Shown here in pieces: positions 1 to 12,214 of a stretch of 64,000 bases of DNA. The position numbers and the translations under genes were made by a program. A model generated the notes under the pieces. The model searched no databases and was not told the origin of the DNA. It saw nothing but the letters and a program-made list of their open reading frames with translations. The stretch's first letter is position 1, and every line of letters begins with the position of its first letter. This DNA is from Limanda limanda (taxonomy: Eukaryota; Chordata; Actinopteri; Pleuronectiformes; Pleuronectidae), in the NCBI RefSeq assembly GCF_963576545.1, contig NC_083639.1, positions 25,806,118-25,870,117 on the forward strand, in the 5' to 3' direction.

Positions 1-1539
1 AGCGACCACGATTTTGGTTTTATCGACTTTAAATGAAGAGTGAAGGAAGTTGGAAGCTTATTGATTTCTATATCAACAGGGAAGCGAGCCCAGGCAGGCC
101 GGTGCTGGTGATGTTCTTCTTCAGAAAGTAGAAAAGACAAAGTTCTGAAACTTGGTAAAGTAGCAACAACTCTACCCACGAACTCCATGAAATGTACATA
201 CAGATAAATGCAGCGCCTCCACCTCCTCCCGCTATCCAGAAATTAAGCTGAAATATCAAAAAACGCTGCCATCTTGCACATTTGGAGCCAGAGTCTGCGC
301 TGTAACAATCGGGGGGGCGGAGCTATGGTAGCGAGGTCCTTCTGAGACGCTTGCTTGACCAATCGTGAGACAGTCTGAGCTGTCAATCAGGACGTTTTCT
401 AGCAAATAACATAATAAAACCAAACATGAACACTTGAACAAACAAAAAACGACCTCAAATATTCAGAATATGACAAAGTTTGTCCCTTGACCCATGTTGT
501 TATACTGCAGCCAACCAGCAGGTGGCGATCAAGACGCTTTGGATCCGCTTTAGAGGAGCAGTCATGTCGTCCATCTTAATTTACGGTCCACAGTAAACGC
601 TCCCTGATGATGTAATAGAAAGTGTTTGAGCCGAATCAGCGGCTACTGACTCTGATCAACCAACGAACTGACACCTGATGAATCCCCATCACTCACTCAG
701 TCTCACACATGTTTCTCTGTTCTCGTCCTGCTGTTGCAGTCCAGCCACAACCAAAGGGAAAAATGTATTTCTGACATAAACTCTGGATGTGCTGCATTAC
801 AACAAAAGAGTACACAACCGTCAGACAAACCGGGAACCAACAGGGAGGAGAGAAGCTTCCTCTTCAAACAGCAAGACCTCCTCCGTCAGACCAGGGTCTT
901 GTCTGCTTGTAGTTTCCACTGAGGTTCATTCTTCTAAGCCGAGGCTTTGTGATTCCAGCCCGCACGGCGGTGGGTTGTGATGATTACACAGCAGGGTCAC
1001 GGCAAATTGCTTCTTGATGGGCTCCCATGCTTAAAATGCCACTAATGTGCGAATTCTGCTGAGATCAGGCACAAACAGAACAGGCTCTGATAAGTGAGAG
1101 CTTTTCTGATGGTGGTTCAAGTTCAGACAGAGTGGGAGGAGAGTACTTAGTGTGTGTGTGAGTGTCTGTGTGTGTGTGTGTGTGCAGCATCACCATTGGC
1201 AACAAAAAGACTAGAAACAAAGTAGTTATGAATGTTTTGTCCATTTAGGGACAAAAGCAGTGCTTCCAGTTTGGGAAATAGTAGATTTGTGGGTCGGTGG
1301 TTGCGGTGGTTACCAGGAAAAACTTATTGGTTAATGTTGTGAATAACGGTGTTGACAAGACCTGAGTAAGATATTGAAAAATACAAAACACGGACAGAGA
1401 AGTGTGAGATTTCTATAAACCTTCTCCACCTTGAAGCTGGGATCCAGTGCAAAAAGCCACCAGTTCAATCCCACTGCTCCTGATATCGTCTGAATGGCTG
1501 AAGGAACAAAGTTTTCAAAGGAACCTTTTCAAGCTCACA

Positions 1540-2095
1540 GGGAGGTGACTGTTTAATATTTAATATTGTTCCTTCATTCGGTGAGGTCTAATATTTTTGG
1601 AAATGAATTCATGCATTAATCATAATCAAACTACTATAACTACAACGTAACAGGTCACCTGTTTTCATATCGAGAAAATGAAAAGCCTATCAATGCATCG
1701 TGCAGAGCTCTGACTGCGTAGTCCCACTCAGAAACACAACTGAAAGTTGGAAATTACCCATGATCCTCAGCTGCCTGAACAAAAAGAGCAGCTGCTGCAA
1801 CAAATTTGCCAAACTTTGTTCAGAATTCTCATTATTTTAAATGTTTCCTGTCGATAAACACTGCATTTAACTCGACGACGTACCTCTGTACCACTGATAA
1901 TATATTAACTACGGGAAGTTTTTCTCAAAAGGAAACTTTACAAGCTCGTAGTGTGGTGACTGTTTAATATTTAATATTGTTCCTTCATTCCGTGATGTCT
2001 AATATTCGAAAATTAATTCATGCATTAGTCATAATCAAACTAATAAAAATACAACTTAACAGGTCACCTATTGCAGTTCTCAAAAGACAGATGTT
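1540..2095 (+). repeat. Locally duplicated segment, copies 1 and 2
   Basis: The stretch starting GACTGTTTAATATTTAATAT at about 1547 recurs at about 1960 with roughly 10% differences, and both run to AACAGGTCACCT. The DNA between includes a block that recurs at 3.57 kb. It looks like segmental duplication rather than a mobile element. Confidence 0.75.
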
Positions 2096-2845
2096 GTTTC
2101 ATTCGCACTGATTAATCTATGCATCACAATCCTGTGAGTTATTGTTTCACGGGGGGGGGGGGGGGAATATCCGTCCTCTTGGATGTAAATCATGACGGGA
2201 ACACAGTTTGCTCAAGGCCTTACAACATGTTGGATCACACATCTCCGTGCTGGGATTTGCATTTCGCCTGCGTCGTAAATATGTTGTGTATTAAATGGAT
2301 GTTTCTTTGTTCCGCTCATGTAGAAAATGTGCAGAGTCACAAAAATAAAAGTGTTCATTTGTTTCTAATAATGAACTGAACAATTAAAAACTATTGAAAA
2401 GAGCTGAACAATGAAAAAGCTTCTACCTTTGTTGATGTTTTTATTTGTGCACAAAGCCTCAGGGCAATATAAAATGAATTCTGGGCCAGTATTCATTGTT
2501 ACAAAGAATATAAAATAAAATTGATTTGAATATAAAAAGGACCAGAGACTTCCCTTCATTTCTCTCAGGATTATTGACATTTTAATTGAATGTTTTTTAA
2601 GTCAAGGTGATTTATCATTAACTGATTATTATTCAGATATTCTTTGATCCGGTTTCTGACAGTTCAGTCAATTATTAAAACATTTTCAAGATATGAGTGA
2701 CTTCATTGGCACAGACTGTTTGTTAGAGAACTAAACAATCACTTTGGATTGTCTCACGTATTCTATCACAGCCAACTGTTGTGTCTCCTTCATCCCCTCA
2801 GTAACCGGTGCTGGGCCACAAAGCCAAGATGCAAACAAATAAATG

Positions 2846-2846
<1 letters not shown>

Positions 2847-2900
<54 letters not shown>
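2847..2900 (+). repeat. (CA)n microsatellite, 54 bp
   Basis: 27 uninterrupted CA units in intron 17. Confidence 0.98.
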
Positions 2901-2902
<2 letters not shown>

Positions 2903-3561
2903 GTTTTTATAGCCTGATCCTTCCAGGCAGCCCCTCACCCCTCCTCAAACACTCAGCTGTCTGAGACAGATTTAGCTCAGGTCTCACTACGTGCCAACAT
3001 GAAATGAGACTTGGCCAACGCTGCTGCTGTGACGTAGAAAAACTGTGAGACAATATTTGTGATGCATTCATGAGCGAATCAATTTTTTGCTGTACAAACA
3101 AGCTTTTGGTTTATTTATTTGTTCATACGTCTCAGTACTCAGGTCAAATCCAATGTATTTTTCTCTGCATTTTATTTTGTCTTATTTACTGTCGCTATAA
3201 TAAAGATCCATCCAGTGACAACCAGCTCTTACAGTTATTCCAACAAGAAAAGGTTACACAACCTGAACATCACAAGGGATGGTCAACACATAACAATTAG
3301 TTACATGAGAAACGTACTTGTCTCATGTAAGGGATTTAAGTAAGTTCCAAAAGTTAAAAACTCAGCTTCCCTCAATGCCAGAGTCAATAATTGAAGGGTC
3401 TCAGAATTCATGGTCTCAGCAAAGTGGTTTGAAGTGTTTTTTTCACCCCCGACTGAGTGAGAGCCGTCACTTAAAACCTACAAGACTCTGTTAAAGCATC
3501 ACTGTGTAACTTTTGATGAATACCAGTATTCCAGTCATTCGAATGGCCGCTGTGTTGGACT

Positions 3562-3830
3562 GATTTTCATATCGAGAAAATGAAGCTCTGACTGCGTAGT
3601 CCCATTCAGAAACACAACTGAAAGGTGGAAATTACCCATGATCCTCGGCTGCCTGAACAAAAAGAGCTGCTGCTGCAACAAATTTTGCCAAACTCTGTTC
3701 AGACTTCTCATTATGTTAAACACTGTATTTAACTCGACAACGTACCTAGCTTGTGGTTTTTCAAAAGTTAAAACTTTTTACAAGAAGCAAAGCCACTGAT
3801 AATATATTAACTACAGGAAGTTTTTCTCTA
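3562..3830 (+). repeat. Second copy of the 1.66-1.92 kb segment
   Basis: TTTTCATATCGAGAAAATGA at 3566 matches 1663; the two stay similar through AATTACCCATGATCCTC and AACTCGACRACGTACCT. The 3.5-kb copy lacks about 24 bases present at 1685-1708. Confidence 0.75.
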
Positions 3831-4572
3831 TTTTAGGTTTACTCATTTGTACCCTTTGTATTTTACCCGTTACACAACTGTTTTTGCAGGTCGAGTATCC
3901 AACCTGTTGAACACTTCTCACTGGAGATCGCACCCGGTCACCATGGTTACATAGAGCAAGGACAGATGGGGTTAGGAGTTATGAGGAAGTTGCCTAGAAA
4001 GAGGCTAAATAGAAACATACAAACTCATTTCCTGCTTGTTAAATCCTTTTCCCAACATTTAGCGTCTGTGAGTCGCCTGGTTCGACCAGCGGCGATTAAA
4101 TATTTGACTCTCTGCTGCCAACTGAAGTAAAAATAACCTCTTAGTGATTAACAGGCTAAAGTGAGACAGGCAGCGTGGCCCCTGAGTTAGCAGTGACTCA
4201 GCACTCTGCTGTCCGGACTGATCAGCCTTTATTGGAACTACCAGCAGGCTGTCGAGTCAAGGACGAGCCGTCTTCTTGAAGCACTGAGGAGCTTTCTGAA
4301 ATAACGGCCTAGTCCCAGTCACCTGTTCCACAGGGATTCAGGAGGGGGGGGGGGTAAAAGAGAGACAAGGGAAGTGGAAGGGCAGAGTGTGTGTGTGGGG
4401 GGGGGGGGGGGAGGGGTTCTGCAGACACATGTAATGTATGTACGTGACAATCAGACATCATCAGACATCGTTAGGAGGTAACTGAGACGGAGAGCGGTGA
4501 ACAGCCGGGAGTTCTGCTGCTGCAAATTCATTTTCTTTTCATGGAGGAAGGAAGGAAATGGTTGAGACAGAC

Positions 4573-4576
<4 letters not shown>

Positions 4577-4623
<47 letters not shown>

Positions 4624-4768
4624 GGGAGGGAGGGAGAGAGAGAGGTAGAGAGAGAGGGAGGGAGAGAGGGAGAGAGAGAGAGAGAGGAAGAAAGGAAGGA
4701 AGAAGAAGATGCAGCCGCACAAGAGGAAGAGAGGGACAGTTTTTAAGTGGCGAGAGAGAAGGAGTAGC

Positions 4769-4821
<53 letters not shown>

Positions 4822-4929
4822 AGAGAGAGAGTGAGAGAGAGAGGGAGAGAGAGGGAGAGAGGGAGGGAGAGGGAGGGAGAGAGGGAGAGAGAGAGAGGCA
4901 GGGGAGAGAGAGAGGAAGGGGGAGAGAGG

Positions 4930-4963
<34 letters not shown>

Positions 4964-5345
4964 GGGAGAGGGGAGGGAGAGAGAGAGGGAGAGAGAGGAA
5001 GGGGGAGAGAGGGAGAGAGAGAGAGAGGCAGGGGGAGAGAGAGGGAGAAAGGAAGGGGGATGGGAGATAGAGGAAGGGGGAGAGAGAGAGAGAGAGAGGC
5101 AGGGAGAGAAGAGAGAGGAGAGAGGAGAGAGAGGAGAGAGAGGGAGGAGAGAGAGGACAGACGACAGAGGACAGAGGACAGAGGACAGAGGACAGAGGAG
5201 AGAGAGGAATGGGGAGAGAGAGAGAGAGAGGGAGAGAGAGAGGGAGAGAGAGAGAGAGAGCGAGGGAGAGATAGAGAGGGAGGGATGGGGAAAGGGAGGG
5301 AGAGAGAGGCAGGGGAGAGAGGGAGAGAGACAGAGGGAGGGTGAG
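4577..5345 (+). repeat. Purine-rich (GA)n tract, about 770 bp
   Basis: Nearly pure GAGA/GGGA sequence broken at 4690-4772 by a unique module (AGATGCAGCCGCACAAGAGG ... TTTTTAAGTGGCGAGAG). That module has a close relative at 29.7 kb. Long Ser/Leu/Pro open frames on the minus strand are by-products of the low complexity. Confidence 0.95.
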
Positions 5346-6011
5346 ATCGCTGACAGGATGGAACAGAAGTAAAGTAAGATCTCAAACTTCCTTGACGTGC
5401 TGAAAAAGTGCGGATTTCACAAAGAGGAGTAATTCAAACAATTCGCTGCTTAAATATAAACAGAGGCAATTTGCCGAAGACAGAGGAGGAGAGGAGGTCC
5501 CCCCCCCCTCCTGTCCGCTGACTGACAGCCGCAGTGCAGGTGTGGTGCACTGCCGGAATGGAGAGCTGTAGACTGGCTGGCAGAGGGGAGACGAGAGGAA
5601 AAGGAGGGATTGTTAAAAAAGGAGGTAGGAGGAAAGGGCAGAAGGGGGCAAGGAAGCAAAGGGAGGAGCCAGGCCCGGCTGAGAAACGCCAGCAGGTCGG
5701 TGCCGAGGCGCTCGCGCTGTCACATTAATGCACGAGGACGAGTCAGATTCAGCAGTGAGAGCCGAGTGGCAGCCTGTCATCCATCCAATCCTCCACCCGC
5801 CCCCCCCCCTCCAAACAACCCTCGGCACAAGCAAACAGGGAAACGACTGCTCTGCAGAAAAGTGAGACGAGTTGAAGGAGACACTTTGGCGTCTCCTCTG
5901 AGAGTTTGTTCGTCCCGTCCCGGACAGATTTGACAAACAGGGGAGAGAGTTAAGGTGGATTCAGGACCGAGTTTGATTTATAGAAGGAGAAACAAGGATC
6001 TCCTCAGGTGG

Positions 6012-6174
6012 CAAAACAAAATGTTTATATTTATGTCTGTATATGACAAGGTAAATACAGTTAGTATAAATTACCCACAACATTTCCAGTTTATTCCCGT
6101 TAATTCCCGTATATTCCCGTTTATTCCCATGGAAAGTTTCCAACTTTGAATATTTTTGGAATTTTTCAACCCTA
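6012..6174 (+). mobile_element. 3'-end fragment of the BED-exon hAT family
   Basis: Begins within the last codons of the BED exon (AAAATGTTTATATTTATG) and runs to the element end (CAACCCTA). It sits inside a repeat that is also present without it at about 7195-7255, where the two flanks (CTCCTCAGGTGG and CACTCACTGATACAG) are separated by unrelated DNA. No target duplication was found, so it is probably a rearranged fragment. Confidence 0.75.
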
Positions 6175-6228
6175 CTCACTGATACAGATACAGATGGATG
6201 ACATGACTGCTTCCAAAAAGTAACGATC

Positions 6229-7090
6229 TATTTCTCTGTGATGTGTCATCCTATGCACCAACTTTTTTATTTTTTTTTATTTTCTCTTAAATAAATAAAG
6301 TAAATAATACTTTATTTATTTAATTAGTTTTCTTTTATCTATGTGTGTATTTTTTTGTATTTTGTTTTGTAATTTTCTGTAATGTTTAATAGAAGTAGAG
6401 TGTTCTGTATGCTCTGCATGTTTTCTTGCATTGTGAAAATATTTTGAAAAATAAAATATTCTTTAAAAAAAAAAAGTATATTGATCGCCCCCTGGTGGCT
6501 GGATCTAGTAATGTTCATAAATAACCCATGAACAGCTTCTATATCTATATAAGATGGATGACATCACTGCTTCCAAAAAGTATATTGATCTATTTCTCTG
6601 TGATGTGTCATCCTATGCACCAACTTTTTTTTTGTTTTTTATTTTCTCTTTGGGTGGGGGGGAATTATTTACTTTATTTATTTAATTAGTTTTATTTCAT
6701 CTATGTGTGTGTTTTTTTTTATTTTGTTATGTAAATTTCTGTAATGTTTAATGTAGAGTGTTCTGCATGCTCTGCCAGTTCTCTTGCATTGTGAAAATAT
6801 TTGGAAAAATAAAATATTCTAAAAAAAAAAAGAAAGTATATTGATCTATTTCTCTGTGATGTGTCATCCTATGCACCAACTTTTTTTTAGTTTTTTATTT
6901 TCTCTTTGGGTGGGGGGAATTATTTACTTTATTTATTTAATTAGTTTTATTTCATCTGTGTGTGTATTTTTTTTATTTTGTTTTGTAATTTTCTGTAATG
7001 TTTAATGTAGAGTGTTCTGCATGCTCTGCCAGTTGTCTTGCATTGTGAAAATATTTGGAAAAAATAAAATATTCTAAAAAAAAAAAAAAA
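6229..7090 (+). mobile_element. Three poly(A)-tailed LINE-like 3' ends in a cluster
   Basis: Near-identical units (6229-6475, 6591-6833, 6847-7090) start TATTTCTCTGTGATGTGTCA and end AATAAAATATTCT plus an A run. Units 2 and 3 are back to back, separated and flanked by the 13-base sequence AAGTATATTGATC (6578-6590, 6834-6846, and with one change at 7089-7101). That pattern is typical of target-primed insertions of short retroelement ends. The family is not identified. Confidence 0.72.
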
Positions 7091-9180
7091 GTATATGGAT
7101 CGCCCCCTGGTGACTGGCTCTAGTATAGTTTAAAAAACAAACACGATCAGCTTCTATATATCGGAGTTTGATTTATAGAGGGAAAAACAGAGGATCTCCT
7201 CAGGTGGGAAACAATGAAGCCTGAAGACTGAACCGCTACACAAACACACACTCACTGATACAGATAAAGATGGATGACTTCACTGCTTCCCATGAGGCTC
7301 TTGATCGCCCCCTGGTGGCTGGCTCTAGTAATGTTCATAAATACCCCATGAACAGCTTCTATATCGACAACAGGAAAGTATTGTAAACTCAGCATCTCCG
7401 TCGATATTTTTACCATCTTCACAGACGTCGTTAGAAACTTTTTCCTCACAGAAAAAAAACGCCAGCAGCAGTTAGTCTGGCAACATAAGCTGCTTTCAGA
7501 CATGTGCCCCCCCCGCTGCGTTCCTCAAGTGAGAGAAGGAGAAAGTCTTTCTGTTCAAGAGAGTCGAGCGTTAGAGTTGTTTGGAGAGTGGCAGCGAGCG
7601 GAGCTTGTTACCAGAGTGTTGTTTACAGCAGTTTTTCAACTACTTCCTCAATTCTGATTTTCTTGTGGTCTTGTAAAACAAAGGGCCGTAAAAAAAATAA
7701 TAATTCCATAAAAATTCAATGTACAAAGGTTTATTTTTATTCTATTTGGCTTTATGAGGTTCAGAGTATCGGCAGCATACAGAAAGACAAAAAGAGGACA
7801 TAACCATAAATCAGCTCGCGGTATTAAAATGAATATAGGGACCACAGCATGTCGGGATACGATTATATATAAAACCTCAGTGAACAAACCAAGGGGCTGA
7901 GTTTCCCAATTAGTTTTGATTACTGGAGCAGGAACACAAACTTCTCCAGTCGACTGAAGGAAATGTGTCGGAGGTGCCGTTCAGTTTCAAGCCCACTACA
8001 CCTGAGAGTTGGGTAAAAGTCGAGGACTGTGAGAACACCAAGAAAACACCAAGTCTGAGAGGTATAGGTGGTGTTAAGGTGGAGGTGGGTGCACTGTGCT
8101 ATTCAACTGCATATCACATAGACTGCAGCACCACAATGTGATGGATGTTATGAGGAACATCTTGAGAGGAGCACTTTGCAGTCCTACTGTGTCAGAGAGT
8201 TCCTTTAAATTGTCAAAAGGAAACGTATCGAGCTTTTCCAGTTTCCTGTTGATCCGTCCGGTTCTTTTTGTGCAATCTTGACCAAAAACAAGAAAACACA
8301 ACCTCCTGGGTGGAAGTAACACAACCGGATAACTGTGTGCATGGCCGGACATCGTAGGAAGTCATTTCTCCCTGATTCGGGCGGACCAACCTTTGAAGTG
8401 GTATCCCACCATGCACCTGTCCACAGCACAGCCCTGCTCATACATAAGTGATGATGTGAGAAGCCCCTCTGCAGTCCAGACACTGACATGAGGTCACAGG
8501 GATTCTCCAGAGCGGCTCGGGGGGGCACGTCTGCTCGGACTCTTCATCAGAACAAACCAGAAACAGATTCCAAACCAGTCGTACGGCTGAAACTTTGATG
8601 GTTGCCATTAGGGTTGCAAAGGGGCGGAAAGTTTCCGGTAAATTTCCGTAAACTTTCCATGGGAAGTTAAGCTCGGGAATATCGATGATATTACTGGGGA
8701 AAATATATTAGCATGCTGATTGAGGATTGTTCATCTGTTCATCTAGCCTATTTCCATTCATTTATCCATCAATTGTAAAATATGTTTACAGACGATTCCA
8801 ATTGTTTGACTAACTAAACTCTATTTTAAAGACGTATGGAATGCAGCAAACGCTGCACGTTGAGTTTCAACTCTCCACTGTGCATTCTTCCATCACATGC
8901 ACAGATAACTCCCAGCATCCTTCACTCTACAGCAGGGCTATTGAGGCCTGCTGTAGAGTGAAGGACTAGTCAGGTAAGTTTCCATGATATTACTGGGAAA
9001 ATATATTAGCATGCAGATTGAGGATTGTTCATCTGTTCATCTAGACTATTTCCATTCATTTATCCATCAATTGTAAAATATGTTTACAGACGATTCCAAT
9101 TGTTTGACTAACTATTTATATCTCTGGCATTGCATTAGTGTTTTTTTACAAACTTTTTTCTCATCTTATTCTACAGAACA

Positions 9181-9387
9181 ATGCCACGTGCACTATCTCA
9201 TGTGTGGAGACATTTCACCTCATCCAATGTAGAAGGAAAGGCTGTGTACATTTGCAAATACTGTGCAAAGACCTATGTTAAGAATGACACAACGATGCAG
9301 AAGCATATAGTCAAGTGCCCAAAGTTTCCTCAGGACTCAAATCAGCCTATGACACAACAAAATGTTTATATTTATGTCTGTATATGA
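9181..9387 (+). pseudogene. BED zinc-finger exon of a hAT transposase, copy A
   Basis: A 68-residue frame, MPRALSHVWRHFTSSNVEGK, then AVYICKYCAKTYVKNDTTMQ and KHIVKCPKFPQ. It has the C-x2-C...H-x3-C pattern of a BED finger, the DNA-binding N-terminus of hAT transposases. The frame follows a pyrimidine-rich acceptor (CTTATTCTACAG) and ends beside a donor-like CAAG|GTAAAT, so it looks like a transposase exon left in a non-autonomous element. No DDE catalytic region is present in the element. Confidence 0.85.
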
Positions 9388-9865
9388 CAAGGTAAATACA
9401 GTTAGTATAAATTACCCACAACATTTCCAGTTTATTTCCCGTATATTCCCCTTAATTTCCGTTAATTCCCGTTAATTCCCATGGACCGTTTCCAACTTTG
9501 AATATTCCCGGAATTTTGCAACCCTAATGTTGCAGTCTCTGCCTTTGTCTTTCGTCAATTGATGCAAACACAGAGCACCGGCTTTTGTATTTGAAGAGAA
9601 CTTTACTTTCTGTGCACTGCCTTTTTAATATGACTGGGTTCAATTACACGATGATAGGCCACACCCACCAAACGAGATGAATTATGACTCGAAGCATGCT
9701 GATTGAGGATTGTTCATCTGTTCATCTAGCCTATTTCCATTCATTTATCCATCAATTGTAAAATATTTTTACAGACTATTCCAATTTTTTGGCTAACTAT
9801 TTATATCTCTGGCATTGCATTAGTGTGTTTTTACAAACTTTTTTCTCACCTTATTCTACAGAACA

Positions 9866-10072
9866 ATGCCACGTGCACTCTCTCATGTGTGGAGACATTT
9901 CACCCCATCCAATGTAGAAGAAAAGGCTGTGTACATTATCAAATACTGTGCAAAGACCTATGTTAAGAATGACACAACGATGCAGAGGCGTTTAGTCAAG
10001 TGCCCAAAGTTTCCTCAGGGCTCAAATCAGCCTATGACACAACAAAATGTTTATATTTATGTCTGTATATGA
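9866..10072 (+). pseudogene. BED zinc-finger exon, copy B (ligands lost)
   Basis: Same length and start as copy A, but YICKYC has become YIIKYC and KHIVKC has become RRLVKC. One cysteine and the histidine of the zinc site are therefore gone. The frame is still open over 68 codons, which is consistent with neutral decay of a young copy rather than selection on the finger. Confidence 0.85.
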
Positions 10073-10628
10073 CAAGGTAAATACAGTTAGTATAAATTAC
10101 CCACAACATTTCAAGTTTATTTCCCGTATATTCCCCTTAATTTCCGTTAATTCCCATGGACCGTTTCCAACTTTGAATATTCCCAGAATTTTGCAACCCT
10201 AGTTGCCATTCACCTGCACAGCCTCCGTGAAAAGGCCCGGCATAAAAACAAAAACAACAAGGCTCCAGGCTTTACAACACTGTCCCTTCATGTGAGCCAT
10301 GCTAGTGGGAGACACGAGGCTGAAGCAACAAAACACATTTGGTCAAACTATGAAATTTGAACTGTGTCTCTACCACTTGCTGGTTTGTCCCTGGCTGTTC
10401 CAGGAGACGCAGTCAGAGAGGATGTTAATGAGCTGCTGTCACACGCAGGCCGGAGCCTCGGAGGCAGCGTCAGGATTCTCCACACGTAGCCAGTGTGTTT
10501 GCAGAGAGGAGCCTGTGATGTGCTGCCTGACTGCAGAGAGCCGCTCGGGGCCCGACAGAAGGGGACCGGCTCAGGACAGGGGGTCCCTGCTGGGGTCCCA
10601 CTCGCACCAGCCGAGCACAGGCTCAGCT

Positions 10629-10668
<40 letters not shown>

Positions 10669-10697
10669 CTCTTTGTCTGGGATGCTTGTTCACTCAT

Positions 10698-10843
10698 GTG
10701 CAGGTGGATTAGCCAGCATGAAGCATGTGTGACTACATGTAACCTGCACATTAGGGTTTGTGGAAGCTCCCTTGTCAATTCACTACTTACTAATGTTTGC
10801 AACACAACGGAGAACGATGGCCAGTGTGTGTTTGTGTGTTTGC

Positions 10844-10896
<53 letters not shown>

Positions 10897-11055
10897 TATG
10901 TGTGTGTGTGATGTTAACTCATGCACAGGTGGATTTGCCAGCACGACGCATGTGTGACTACATGTTACCTGCACATTAGGGTTTGTGACAGCTCCCTTGT
11001 CAATTCACTACTTACTAATGTTTGCAACACAACGGAGAACGATGGCCAGTGTGTG
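10698..11055 (+). repeat. Two-copy minisatellite with embedded TG runs (period near 222 bp)
   Basis: The block GTGACTACATGTAACCTGCA ... CAACACAACGGAGAACGATG at 10727-10830 is repeated at 10955-11050 with few changes, and each is followed by a long TG run. The unit seems to have duplicated together with its microsatellite. Confidence 0.82.
10845..10910 (+). repeat. (GT)n microsatellite, about 66 bp
   Basis: TG run after the first unit of the 222-bp minisatellite, with one CTA interruption. Confidence 0.97.
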
Positions 11056-11077
11056 TTAGTGTGTGTTCGCTTGTGTG

Positions 11078-11080
<3 letters not shown>

Positions 11081-11162
<82 letters not shown>
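11081..11162 (+). repeat. (GT)n microsatellite, about 82 bp
   Basis: Long TG run directly after the second unit of the 222-bp minisatellite. Confidence 0.97.
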
Positions 11163-11163
<1 letters not shown>

Positions 11164-12214
11164 GGTGAGAGCGCCGGAGCCAGTCCGCCCGCTGATCTCT
11201 CCTTCAACCTGCCACTTCTTCACCCTGGGTAGTGTCAGAATGGGTTTGGGCGTCCGGCTGTGCCACCTGCCCCCCCCCCCCCCCCCACCCGACCCCAGAG
11301 GCTCGCTGCCTGTCCAGCCCCCCCAACCCCCCCGACTCCGGCCTCAAGTAGATTCCTCTCCCACGACCGGGATTGACTCATTTTCCCTGCAGGAGCCGTC
11401 TCTCTTTCCGCTGACATTGTTATCTCTCACCTCTCTCACGAAACCTCATCTCCAAGTCTGATTTCACCGCAGAAGCTGCTTTGCATTATTTGACTTTTAA
11501 ATCTGTGCCTGGACGTAGGGGGGCTGGGAACCCCCCCCCCCCCCCCCGTTGTCACTGCTAATGACATTATCACAGAAACTCAACTAACAGGGTGTACCAC
11601 TCGAAGGGGAATCTGGGGGACTCTGACATCTGGCTGCACCAAAACATCTGAGTGAGCAGCTTGCTCCTGCAGGCCTGGTGTGACAGCCGAGGAGGAGATG
11701 TGGGAGAAGTGATCTGCACGGCTCTGCTGCTCAAGCTGTCACTTCGGCTCGGCTCGGCACAGTGAGACTCTCCCCGGCTCCGAAGCATTAGGACCAACTC
11801 CTCCGACTGCCGCTGCCCTGCCGGCTCCGAGCCAACTCTTCCATGGGGGGAGCTCCATCATCACCCTCACTCCTTCCCTTTATCCTCTCCTTCTCCTGCT
11901 CAGGCTCTCAGCAGGGCTCGAGCTTATCTTTGTCCCGGTTCTTTTGTCCTCCCCCTGCCTCTCTCTCTCTCTCTCTCTTATCCCCTCCGCACCAGAAGCC
12001 CGCAAAATGGGATCCATTATAATTTACCATTATTTACAATTCCCAGTTTCAGCCGAGTGCTCTGAGGTGCTCGGCGCTCTCCTCTCTGCATCTTTGTTCC
12101 TCTCAAGTACGCGTTCAGTCATGTGGGAGTCTCTTCACCCACCAGGATCCACTTCAGCATGTTAAGATGAGCACTTTCACATCCTCACCTGCCTGAACAG
12201 TCATTATGCGAGAA

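Larger units (their letters stand above)
8609..10201 (+). mobile_element. Composite BED-exon hAT element with one outer target duplication
   Basis: The outer ends are TAGGGTTGCAAA and its inverse, flanked by the identical 8-bp repeat GTTGCCAT (8601-8608 and 10202-10209), the hallmark of a hAT insertion. Inside are a full copy (8609-9526), a spacer of about 167 bases unrelated to the other copies, and a 5'-truncated second copy (about 9694-10201). The left copy also contains an internal duplication of the segment 8683-8816 at 8983-9114. Two BED-finger reading frames are present. Confidence 0.9.

Noticed and set aside
4528..5385. 285-codon minus-strand frame rich in Ser, Leu and Pro
   Set aside because: It is a by-product of the (GA)n tract; all frames of that tract are open and the composition is pure low complexity.
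5613..5936. 107-codon frames on both strands in a GC-richer region
   Set aside because: No recognisable domain, no splice context, and both strands are open over the same stretch.
8074..8528. Overlapping minus-strand frames of 92-107 codons
   Set aside because: Considered as the missing next arhgef10l exon or a retroelement piece. No similarity to the expected SGRPTSF region and no flanking splice sites in phase.
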